DNA from: Stercoripulliclostridium_A sp963642145
GTDB lineage: Bacteria > Bacillota > Clostridia > Christensenellales > DTU072
Length of the DNA: 7,791 nucleotides
NCBI GenBank assembly: GCA_963642145.1
Contig: CAVIFU010000061.1
Location: 1-7,791, forward strand
Direction of reading: 5' to 3'
Shown: positions 1-5,803 of the stretch, one piece after another
How the letters are laid out: each line of letters opens with the position of its first letter
How positions within the stretch are numbered: the stretch's first letter is position 1
Notes under the pieces: generated by a model
Databases searched by the model: none
What the model was told of the DNA's origin: nothing
The model's input: only the letters and a program-made list of their open reading frames with translations
Program-made: the position numbers and the translations under genes

Positions 1-25
1 CACACTTCACACTAACCAAACACCA

Positions 26-90
26 CACTATTCTATTAAATTATCCTTTACCGCGCCCACCGGGCGTGTATATCGCCTAAGTTTGGGCGC
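26..90 (-). repeat. Hairpin repeat, copy A, 3' of the DUF4143 ATPase gene
   Basis: This is one of three related intergenic repeats in the window. Read on the minus strand, as it would be transcribed out of the ATPase gene, it contains a loose hairpin (74-77 with 86-89, CGCC/GGCG), then ATATACA, then a 5-bp stem CGCCC/GGGCG with a 3-nt loop (54-58, 62-66), and it ends in GCGGTAAAGGATA. Positions 26-55 match 1684-1713 at 28 of 30 bases, so copies A and B share flank as well as stem. It begins about 11 bases after the stop codon of the gene. There is no T-tract that would make it a standard intrinsic terminator. Its function is not known to me; a 3'-UTR structure is the likeliest reading. Confidence 0.75.
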
Positions 91-100
91 GTACTTATAT

Positions 101-1477
101 TTACAATAATGGCGTCATGTATAGTGGTAAATAACGAACAACAACACCGCTCCTCCCTCCTTCTACTGTTTCCTCTTTGTAGTCGGACGCATGTATAACG
201 TAGGGGGTTGCTGTTTGTTCGGTATATTTTGAGCAGAACTTCTCGAGGGAATTGAGAGTGTAATTTTTGCCCGATTTTACTTCTATGGGGGATATGTTGT
301 GTCGGTTGGTCAGTTTGCTTTTTGCTATCAAAAAGTCTATTTCCATTCTTGAAGAAGCGTCTGTCCTCGACGAATTGGAGTAAAAATACAGCTTATGCCC
401 GGACGCGACAAGCATTTGCGCGACGATGTTTTCTATGAGCATGCCTTTGTTGACTTCCAACTTGTCAAAAAGCAATTTCTTGTACAATTCTTCTTCGACT
501 ATGCCCTTTTCGTCAAACGCATGGCTTATAAGTAGTCCGGTGTCTGTCATGTAGCATTTGAGGGTTGTTCTGTCCATGTTGAGCTTCAAGCCGATATTCG
601 GCTCGGTGGAATTGTAACAGTTGTTGATTATCATGGCGTCGTCAAGCCAAAATAAGGCGTCTTCGTATTCTCGGAAACGCGCGTTCTTGCCGAGGGAAGA
701 AAACTTAAACTTCTTCTCGTGCGTTTGTAGTCGCGAGGGGATTTCGTCAAAAATACTCTGCGCTTTGATTTCATATCCTTCGGCATGCTTGACTATGTCG
801 TTCCTATACAAAGTCAAGATGTCGCGTTTGACGGCGTCAACTTGCGCAAAGTCCTTGGTGACGACGTATTTTTCGACAGCCTGCGGCATTCCTCCGACAA
901 TCATGTATTGGCGGAAGTAATCCATGGCTTTGCGATGAAGAGCCTGCCCCATGGGCTTTCCGTCGCGATAATTCGCACGTATGACGTCCATGAGGGCGTC
1001 GTTGCCGACCGCCCACAAAAACTCTTCAAAATCCATCGGATGCATTTTGATGTGGCGTTCTTCGGAGGGAATAACGATTCCCTTGACGTTCTTTTTGACG
1101 GACACGAGGGAGCCCGTTTCGATATAATCGAACCTGCCGTCTTCAACGAGATACTTGATCGCCGCGCGCGCACGCGGAAACATCTGCACCTCGTCAAAGA
1201 TTATCAACGACTCGCGCGGATAAAGCTTTGTGTTGAAATACGTGCCGAGATACATAAAAAACGTGTCTAAATCATTGAGATATGCCTCAAAAAGATTTTT
1301 GACATCGTCGCCGACTCGGTTAAAATCAACTAAAATATACGATTTATAGTGGTTTTGGGCAAAATCCTCGGCAACGTAGCTTTTGCCCACACGCCTCGCG
1401 CCGTCAATCAAAAGTGCCGTTTGCCCACGGGAAGACTCCTTCCATTCTATCAATTTATCGGTGATTTTACGCTTCAT
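101..1477 (-). CDS. AAA ATPase with C-terminal DUF4143 (AAA_14 family)
   Basis: The 458-residue protein has the architecture of the widespread AAA_14/DUF4143 family of bacterial and archaeal ATPases, whose cellular role is poorly defined. Visible motifs are Walker A GARRVGKS (residues 26-33), Walker B LIIFDE (91-96) and a sensor-1-like TGS (121-123). The C-terminal part has E349, then EID (379-381) and IEVKSGK (398-404); this D-x(17)-E-x-K spacing is that of a PD-(D/E)XK nuclease-like fold, as is usual in DUF4143. No membrane segment or signal peptide is evident, so it is probably cytoplasmic. The start is the ATG at 1477, with AGGAG (1483-1487) five bases upstream. Length is normal and all motifs are intact. 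The gene stands alone, with 333 bases to its upstream neighbour and a tandem repeat directly in front of it. Members are often found in variable genome regions; a defence or antitoxin role would be speculation. Family assignment is firm, function is not. Confidence 0.93.
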   Translation of the reverse strand: MKRKITDKLIEWKESSRGQTALLIDGARRVGKSYVAEDFAQNHYKSYILVDFNRVGDDVKNLFEAYLNDLDTFFMYLGTYFNTKLYPRESLIIFDEVQMFPRARAAIKYLVEDGRFDYIETGSLVSVKKNVKGIVIPSEERHIKMHPMDFEEFLWAVGNDALMDVIRANYRDGKPMGQALHRKAMDYFRQYMIVGGMPQAVEKYVVTKDFAQVDAVKRDILTLYRNDIVKHAEGYEIKAQSIFDEIPSRLQTHEKKFKFSSLGKNARFREYEDALFWLDDAMIINNCYNSTEPNIGLKLNMDRTTLKCYMTDTGLLISHAFDEKGIVEEELYKKLLFDKLEVNKGMLIENIVAQMLVASGHKLYFYSNSSRTDASSRMEIDFLIAKSKLTNRHNISPIEVKSGKNYTLNSLEKFCSKYTEQTATPYVIHASDYKEETVEGGRSGVVVRYLPLYMTPLL

Positions 1478-1489
1478 ATCAACTCCTAA

Positions 1490-1575
1490 TCACGTTTTCA
1501 CGATTTTTGTACTTACAGTTTATCACGTTTTCACGATTTTTGCAAGTGCAAATTCTCACGTTTTCGCGATTTTTG
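1490..1575 (-). repeat. Three 20-bp direct repeats with an exact 33-bp period
   Basis: The unit on the plus strand is TCACGTTTTCACGATTTTTG, at 1490-1509, 1523-1542 and 1556-1575. Copies 1 and 2 are identical and copy 3 has one change (CACG to CGCG). The 13-base spacers are unrelated. Seen from the ATPase gene (minus strand), each unit carries two CGTGA half-sites eight bases apart, giving six half-sites in phase, one of them degenerate (CGCGA). A 33-base period is close to three helical turns, so all copies face roughly the same side of the DNA. The nearest copy ends two bases from the Shine-Dalgarno sequence. This looks like a multi-site operator for the ATPase gene, but the binding protein is not identifiable. 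Confidence 0.85.
1517..1545 (-). promoter_or_regulatory. Possible promoter of the DUF4143 ATPase gene
   Basis: On the minus strand TTGCAA (1540-1545) and TAAACT (1517-1522) are separated by 17 bases, and that spacer is exactly the second 20-mer repeat minus its last three bases. Each hexamer matches the sigma-A consensus at only four of six positions. The predicted start point near 1510 would leave a 33-base leader containing the first repeat and the AGGAG site. The geometry is suggestive because a protein bound to the repeats would overlap RNA polymerase, but the hexamers are weak. Confidence 0.35.
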
Positions 1576-1652
1576 TCGACGAAAGATAGTAAAAGTTTTG
1601 TAGGCTTGGTATGCTGTATATCTAATATAAGAACGTAACGATATATGGTTGT

Positions 1653-1670
1653 GGGACAGCTCTTGTCCCC
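1653..1670. repeat. GGGACA/TGTCCC palindrome, copy 1
   Basis: GGGACAGCTCTTGTCCCC forms a 6-bp stem with loop GCTCT. The same 18 bases recur exactly at 7671-7688, again close to a hairpin repeat and again followed on the plus strand by a C-rich stretch ending in CTCA. Here the flanking bases do not extend the stem, unlike in the second copy. It looks like a dispersed small intergenic element. No terminator-type T-tract follows on either strand. Confidence 0.7.
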
Positions 1671-1683
1671 AAGCCCCTCTTCT

Positions 1684-1783
1684 CACTATTCTATCAAAGT
1701 ATCCTTTACCGCGCCACGAAGTGGCGTGTATATCACCGCGTCCCATCGGGACGTGCATATCGCCGTCGCGTTAGCGATGTATA
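1684..1783 (-). repeat. Hairpin repeat, copy B (three hairpins), 3' of the acyltransferase-like gene
   Basis: This is the longest of the three copies, with three stems in tandem at a spacing of about 26 bases: 1764-1769/1774-1779 (CGTCGC/GCGATG, one G-U pair), 1739-1744/1748-1753 (CGTCCC/GGGACG, loop ATC) and 1712-1717/1721-1726 (CGCCAC/GTGGCG, loop GAA). The stems are joined by TGTATATC-like linkers. Stem sequences differ between units while pairing is kept. Read from the upstream gene on the minus strand it ends in GCGGTAAAGGATA, as in the other copies. It starts about 28 bases after that gene's stop codon and may form its 3' UTR. Confidence 0.8.
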
Positions 1784-1810
1784 TTCAGCCAATCGAAGCC
1801 GAAGAGCGCA

Positions 1811-3115
1811 CTATCTTTTTTCTCGTAGGTTGCCGGTGATTTCAATATCCAGCCCCAACCCCGTGAGGGTGGTGAAAAACTCGCGCTCGAGGTCGGTATT
1901 GACGAGCATGCGAGTGAAGGAAATGCAGGTGGTGCCGTTGTAGCTGACAACGCCGATATTGACGGGGACTTTTTTGCTGATGTTGACGTTGAAAGCAAAA
2001 CGCCGCACGTATTTTTCCATGCCTTCGGGGAGTTTGACGGTGCCGTAATTGGATATGATGAGCGTTTGCTTGGTGTTGCGAACGAGGGCTTTGCCTATCT
2101 TGGTGAAGAATTCTTTGAAGGCAACGGGCATGTAACGCATGTACCACTTGTCCGACATGAACGCGGAAAACGACAGTTTCTCTTTGAGCTCGTCCTTGTT
2201 GCCGAGCCCCTGTTTGAGCTGAGCTTTGCAAACCTTGATGTACTCGCTTAGGTCGGGCTTGGTGAACGCCGGATTGACGGCAACCTTGGTCATCGTGGTG
2301 AAGTTGAGTAGCGATTCCGACGGGAAAATCTTGCGTAGATTTATGGGTATCATCGCCACTAAATCTTTGCTTTGGTCACCCCTAACATAGAGTTTGTATA
2401 CCGAAAACAAGGCAATTGCGGTAATAAACACCGTAAGCGTGCAGTCGTTGGCGCGCGCGGCGGCAAGGAGTGCGTCCGTATCCGCGTAGCCCTGAATAAG
2501 TCCGTAACCGAGACCCTTGAAGCGACGAGCCTTTATGCCGAAAGCGTCCTTACCCGCCATTTTTTCCACAACGCCGCCGAACAAATCGTAGTGAGTGTAG
2601 TACTTGGAAATGCTGTCTTCGAGCTCTTCGGGCTTGACTTCTTCGCCGGCAACTTTGATGTCGCCGTGGTCGGGAAGAGGCAAACCGCACTCATCCAAAT
2701 AGGCGTAGACGAGTGATTTGAGAAATTCCATTGCTCCCGTCGCGTCACACAAGCCGTGGAAAAAGTCCACGGAGATACGCTTTTTGTAGTACATCACGCG
2801 GAACAGGTAGCGGTTATTGCCGTAGCCGTCTATTTTACGCATCAAAATGCCGTCGTCGTGCACAGCAACGGGTTCGGAGTCGTTTTGGTCGAAATAATAT
2901 CTGAATATGCCTTTACGCAGAATTACCGCGAACGTCGGGAATCGCGGTAAAATACGAGCTATCGCCGTTTGGAGGTTCTCCCCGTCGACGTAACTGTCAA
3001 GCTCTGCCGATAGGCGGAAAATGCTCATTGTCGTTTGGGTAGTGCTCATCGGATACATATCCGCCGAGTTGTCCATACGATACCATTTGCCGTCCTTATC
3101 CTGTTTCTTAATCAT
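1811..3115 (-). CDS. Condensation-superfamily acyltransferase-like protein (alcohol acetyltransferase / COG4908 type)
   Basis: The 434-residue protein resembles the stand-alone relatives of non-ribosomal peptide condensation domains often annotated as alcohol acetyltransferase in Clostridia. The N-terminus carries the WYRMDNSADMYP block (residues 11-22) typical of this family. The active-site region reads FHGLCDATG (119-127): the catalytic His of HHxxxDG is kept as H120 with D124 four residues on, while the first His is Phe and the final Gly is Ala. A later ISNYGTVKLP block (354-363) matches the conserved C-terminal structural motif. No signal peptide or clear membrane segment is visible. The likely chemistry is transfer of an acyl group to a hydroxyl or amine, substrate unknown. 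The ATG at 3115 is favoured because the family block begins about ten codons in, although there is only a weak AGAG upstream. It follows merR by 45 bases on the same strand but has its own promoter. A link to drug modification is possible but untested. Confidence 0.85.
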   Translation of the reverse strand: MIKKQDKDGKWYRMDNSADMYPMSTTQTTMSIFRLSAELDSYVDGENLQTAIARILPRFPTFAVILRKGIFRYYFDQNDSEPVAVHDDGILMRKIDGYGNNRYLFRVMYYKKRISVDFFHGLCDATGAMEFLKSLVYAYLDECGLPLPDHGDIKVAGEEVKPEELEDSISKYYTHYDLFGGVVEKMAGKDAFGIKARRFKGLGYGLIQGYADTDALLAAARANDCTLTVFITAIALFSVYKLYVRGDQSKDLVAMIPINLRKIFPSESLLNFTTMTKVAVNPAFTKPDLSEYIKVCKAQLKQGLGNKDELKEKLSFSAFMSDKWYMRYMPVAFKEFFTKIGKALVRNTKQTLIISNYGTVKLPEGMEKYVRRFAFNVNISKKVPVNIGVVSYNGTTCISFTRMLVNTDLEREFFTTLTGLGLDIEITGNLREKR

Positions 3116-3124
3116 AGTACTCTA

Positions 3125-3153
3125 AGTATACAATATATGCCGCTTTTCGTCAA
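3125..3153 (-). promoter_or_regulatory. Sigma-A promoter for the acyltransferase-like gene, nearly leaderless
   Basis: On the minus strand TTGACG (3148-3153) and TATACT (3125-3130) are separated by exactly 17 bases; each hexamer matches consensus at five of six positions. Transcription should start near 3118, about three bases before the ATG at 3115. The message would then be leaderless or almost so, which agrees with the lack of a good Shine-Dalgarno sequence. The promoter lies in the 45-base gap after merR, so the gene could also be read through from merR, giving a second, leadered transcript. Confidence 0.65.
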
Positions 3154-3160
3154 TATATAT

Positions 3161-3985
3161 CTATGCGCGCTTTACGGGCGCCGATATCTGCATCACGTAA
3201 TTTTTCGGGTCGTTTTGGGTGAATTCGTCGTGCAAATATTCTTCATACACGTCGCCTACAAGCGCCAATCCGTTCGCCTTCAAAAACTTATCGAGCTCGG
3301 AATATATATAGTCCGTTTCGCCGTAATCCCCGAGCGCGTATCCCACCGCGTACATGCCCTTCGGCATACTGCCGTTGGCGAATTTGTCGCTTTTAAGCCT
3401 GAAACACATAGCCGATACGATATCCTCCCTACCGCGCAAAACGTCCTCGCGAGACTTGATGTAGCCGAGCGCAAAAACAAGAGGCATCTCGCTTGCTTCG
3501 CATTTATCAAAGAACGCCACCATCGCTTCGTCCGGTATCTCTCGCTTCGAGTACTCCGCCTTGTCGCCGATAAACAGCGGTACTTCCTCGGTAAATTCCT
3601 TTATGTCGAATCCCAAGCGCTTGACTATCGCCTCGTTGCCGACGTCGGTTTGCTCCAAACGCACGTCTATCATCTCTTCCAAAAGAGTCAACCGTTCTAT
3701 CTTCTTGCGCACCGCTTCCGCCTGCGCGCGGAGAATCCTTTCCGTCGTTTCCGGCGAAACGTTCTTTACAATCCTCTTTATCTCTTCGAGCCTTACCCCG
3801 AGGTCGGACAGTATACATATTATACTTATGATGCCTATCTGCGTGTGGGAATACATCCTATATCCGTTCTCGGCAACTTCTATAGGAGAAAACAAGCCGA
3901 TTTTGTCATAATATATGAGCGTTTGACGGCTCACGCCGGAGATTTTGGCAAACTCGGATACCGTAAATAAATTTTTTCCGAACAT
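3161..3985 (-). CDS. MerR-family regulator with GyrI-like effector-binding domain (BmrR type)
   Basis: The 274-residue protein has the size and layout of BmrR/TipA-type multidrug-sensing activators. Residues 7-75 form the MerR winged helix-turn-helix, with VSEFAKISGVSRQTLIYYDKIGL and, in the wing, GYRMY (41-45). Residues 82-112 form the charged dimerisation helix (coiled coil). Residues from about 130 to 272 form a GyrI-like ligand-binding domain, ending in the typical YEEYL (247-251) and a last beta strand (VMQISAPVK). The acidic pair E248/E249 falls where BmrR-like proteins place a drug-contacting Glu, so a cationic lipophilic ligand is plausible. There is no Cys pattern of a metal sensor. 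The start is the ATG at 3985, with AAGGAA (3994-3999) eight bases upstream. It is divergent from the ABC exporter operon and its operator lies in that promoter, so it very probably controls the exporter and itself. Confidence 0.93.
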   Translation of the reverse strand: MFGKNLFTVSEFAKISGVSRQTLIYYDKIGLFSPIEVAENGYRMYSHTQIGIISIICILSDLGVRLEEIKRIVKNVSPETTERILRAQAEAVRKKIERLTLLEEMIDVRLEQTDVGNEAIVKRLGFDIKEFTEEVPLFIGDKAEYSKREIPDEAMVAFFDKCEASEMPLVFALGYIKSREDVLRGREDIVSAMCFRLKSDKFANGSMPKGMYAVGYALGDYGETDYIYSELDKFLKANGLALVGDVYEEYLHDEFTQNDPKNYVMQISAPVKRA

Positions 3986-3997
3986 ATATATATTTCC

Positions 3998-4028
3998 TTG
4001 ACTGTATAGCTACTATACAGTTTATAAT
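3998..4028 (+). promoter_or_regulatory. MerR-type promoter of the ABC exporter operon (19-bp spacer)
   Basis: TTGACT (3998-4003) and TATAAT (4023-4028) are separated by 19 bases, two more than the optimum for sigma-A. A long spacer filled by a dyad is the hallmark of promoters activated by MerR proteins, which twist the DNA to realign the two boxes. The predicted start is near 4035, giving a leader of about 35 bases with GGAGGT before the first exporter gene. Low basal activity and strong induction by ligand-bound regulator are expected. Confidence 0.9.
4001..4021. promoter_or_regulatory. MerR-family operator, perfect 9-3-9 dyad
   Basis: ACTGTATAG and CTATACAGT are perfect reverse complements around the centre CTA. 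The dyad sits between the -35 and -10 boxes of the exporter promoter, overlapping the last three bases of the -35. It also covers the predicted start point of merR (about 4017), so the bound regulator should block its own gene. Both the match to the MerR layout and the neighbouring regulator support the call. Confidence 0.9.
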
Positions 4029-4052
4029 AGCGAACATGTACGATTTTGTCAA
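4024..4052 (-). promoter_or_regulatory. Divergent promoter of the merR gene
   Basis: On the minus strand a perfect TTGACA (4047-4052) and TATTAT (4024-4029, five of six) are 17 bases apart. Its -10 box overlaps the exporter -10 (4023-4028) on the other strand by five bases, so the same AT-rich segment serves both directions and two polymerases could not occupy it together. Unlike the exporter promoter, its spacing is optimal, so it should be active without the regulator. The predicted start near 4017 falls inside the operator. Confidence 0.75.
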
Positions 4053-4058
4053 TAAATC

Positions 4059-4064
4059 GGAGGT
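4059..4064 (+). promoter_or_regulatory. Ribosome binding site deciding the first exporter start
   Basis: GGAGGT lies five bases before the ATG at 4070. An in-frame TTG at 4046 would extend the protein by eight residues, but it lies upstream of this site and has no Shine-Dalgarno sequence of its own, so the ATG is chosen. Confidence 0.9.
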
Positions 4065-4069
4065 GTTTT

Positions 4070-5803
4070 ATGAAGACTGTATTGCGGTTCATCAAACCGC
4101 ATTGGAAGCTTGCGGTAGCCACCGTATTCCTGATGACGCTCGAAATGGTGGGCGCGTTGCTCGTGCCTACTTTTGCCGGGCAAATGCTCAATTCGGGTTC
4201 TTCGGCTACGGCAAGTTTCGACTCTTTGCTTATTATCTGTTTGAAGATGCTCGCCGTTGCGGTAATGGCAGGCGTCGGAGCAATTGTGGGCGGATACACT
4301 TGCGCTCGTCTTGCCGCGCGCGTCGGCGCGGATATGAGGGAGGCTCTGTACACGAAATCTTTGGATTTATCGGTATATGACTTCCAATCGTTCGGCACTG
4401 CCTCGATGACTACGCGCATGATTTCGGACATATCCAACATACAAGTGGCGGTAGTCAATATATTCCAAATGATATTCCCGGTGCCGGTCATCTTTGTTGT
4501 ATCTATCGTACTCTCGTTTAGCATAGATTGGGTACTCGGATTTGTACTTTTGGGTGTACTGTTCTTCGTTGTTTTGGTCGCGCTGTTCATTCTCAAAGGC
4601 GCCTCGCCGCTGTTTAGAAAACTGCAAAAGCTCTTGGACAGGATGAGTACGGTTCTCCTTGAAAACATTACGGGCGTACGGGTCATACGCGCGTTCAATA
4701 AAGAGATATACGAGCGCGACAGGCTCAACGCCGCTTTCAACGACTACAAGGTTACCTCGGTCAAGGCAAATCTGATGTTTGCTTCTCTCGACGGGCTCTC
4801 GTACTTTGCGGTCAACGCGTTTGTCGTCATCGTATATTGGCTGAGCGGCGCGCAAGTTGCGGAGGGCGCGTTCCAACTCGGCGACATCACTTCGGTTATC
4901 GAATACGCCTTGCTTGCGTTGTTCTTCGTCATGATGGCGCAGATGGTTATACTTACTTTGCCGCGCGCACTCGAATGCGCCGACCGCGTGCAAGCGGTAC
5001 TGTCTTTTGTGCCGGAAATCCGCGACAAAACGTCCGAAAACGTGCCTCTAAACAAACAAAACGACGTGCTCGCCTTTGAAAACGTTTCCTTCCGCTACGC
5101 CGATTCCGAGGAATACACCCTCAAAAACCTGAGTTTTACCTGCAAAAAGGGCACGACGACGGCAATTATCGGCGGTACCGGCAGTGGCAAATCGACGGTG
5201 GCTTCGTTGATGTTACGCTTCAACGAGGTGACGGACGGCGCAATCAAGCTTAACGGCGAGGACATCCGCGACATTCCGCAACGCGAGCTCCGCGACAACG
5301 TGTCGTACGTACAGCAACGCGCCTGGCTGTTCTCGGGGACCATTGCCGACAACCTGCGCTACGGCAACAAGTCCGCAACGGATGAGGAGCTCTACGCCGC
5401 CCTCGACATTGCCCAGGCGGGCGATTTCGTACGCGCTTTGCCGGACGGTTTGGAATCGTTTGTGGCGCAAGGCGGAACCAACTTCTCCGGCGGACAAAAG
5501 CAACGTCTTTCCATCGCACGCGCCATCGTCAAAGACCCTCAATTGTTCATTTTTGACGATAGTTTCTCCGCCCTCGACTTCAAGACGGACGCCGCTCTTC
5601 GCAAGGCTTTGGCTCGCGAAAAAAGCGACAAGGCTTTGGTCATCATCGCTCAGCGCGTCAGTTCCATACGCCACGCCGACCAAATCATCGTGCTCAACGA
5701 AGGCGCGCCGGTGGGCATAGGCACGCACGAGTATTTGCTCGAAAACTGCTCCGTTTATAAGGAAATTTACGATTCTCAGACAAAGGAGGCGTCCAATGGC
5801 TAA
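4070..5803 (+). CDS. Heterodimeric ABC multidrug exporter, subunit with the degenerate ATPase site
   Basis: The 577-residue half-transporter has an N-terminal six-helix transmembrane domain (roughly residues 15-300) and a C-terminal nucleotide-binding domain (about 333-570). Motifs are Walker A GGTGSGKS (368-375), Q-loop Q415, signature FSGGQ (472-476), Walker B LFIFDD (492-497), D-loop SALD (500-503) and H-loop Q528. Two catalytic residues are replaced: the Walker B Glu is Asp (D497) and the switch His is Gln. The signature is intact. This is the pattern of the TM287, BmrC and LmrC type subunit, which supplies a weak ATPase site and a good signature to its partner. It sits in the inner membrane as a dimer with the product of the next gene, whose start overlaps its last eight bases. 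The substrate is probably a drug or toxic lipophile, inferred from the BmrR-type regulator. It is full length. Confidence 0.94.
   Translation: MKTVLRFIKPHWKLAVATVFLMTLEMVGALLVPTFAGQMLNSGSSATASFDSLLIICLKMLAVAVMAGVGAIVGGYTCARLAARVGADMREALYTKSLDLSVYDFQSFGTASMTTRMISDISNIQVAVVNIFQMIFPVPVIFVVSIVLSFSIDWVLGFVLLGVLFFVVLVALFILKGASPLFRKLQKLLDRMSTVLLENITGVRVIRAFNKEIYERDRLNAAFNDYKVTSVKANLMFASLDGLSYFAVNAFVVIVYWLSGAQVAEGAFQLGDITSVIEYALLALFFVMMAQMVILTLPRALECADRVQAVLSFVPEIRDKTSENVPLNKQNDVLAFENVSFRYADSEEYTLKNLSFTCKKGTTTAIIGGTGSGKSTVASLMLRFNEVTDGAIKLNGEDIRDIPQRELRDNVSYVQQRAWLFSGTIADNLRYGNKSATDEELYAALDIAQAGDFVRALPDGLESFVAQGGTNFSGGQKQRLSIARAIVKDPQLFIFDDSFSALDFKTDAALRKALAREKSDKALVIIAQRVSSIRHADQIIVLNEGAPVGIGTHEYLLENCSVYKEIYDSQTKEASNG
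5782..5789 (+). promoter_or_regulatory. Ribosome binding site of the second exporter gene, inside the first
   Basis: AAAGGAGG ends six bases before the ATG at 5796 and lies within the last codons of the upstream gene. The two reading frames overlap by eight bases (ATGGCTAA), which implies coupled translation and roughly equal amounts of the two subunits. Confidence 0.9.

Larger units (their letters stand above)
1478..1810. other. 333-base intergenic spacer with several repeats
   Basis: No credible gene lies here. From the ATPase start outwards it holds an RBS (1483-1487), three 33-base-period direct repeats (1490-1575), a plain AT-rich stretch (about 1580-1650) in which I see nothing definite, a short palindrome (1653-1670), and hairpin repeat copy B (1684-1783), which reaches almost to the stop codon of the acyltransferase-like gene. 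Short open frames crossing this stretch follow the repeats and have no recognisable protein features. Confidence 0.8.

Noticed and set aside
785..1270. 161-codon open frame on the plus strand
   Set aside because: It is antisense to the ATPase core, including Walker B, and has no family features of its own.
1490..1575. Three regularly spaced direct repeats as a CRISPR array
   Set aside because: Only three copies, with 13-base spacers too short for CRISPR, no cas genes, and a position tight against a ribosome binding site. A regulatory array fits better.
1684..1783. Remnant of an insertion sequence or MITE
   Set aside because: No transposase fragment, no terminal inverted repeats enclosing the whole unit and no target-site duplication could be seen. 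The tandem small hairpins look more like a REP-type or 3'-UTR element, though mobility cannot be excluded.
3035..3970. 311-codon open frame on the plus strand
   Set aside because: It lies antisense to merR and the start of the acyltransferase-like gene. Those have clear family motifs and ribosome binding sites; this frame has no recognisable domain.
4046..4069. TTG start giving an eight-residue extension of the first exporter subunit
   Set aside because: The Shine-Dalgarno GGAGGT lies downstream of the TTG and is correctly placed for the ATG at 4070.
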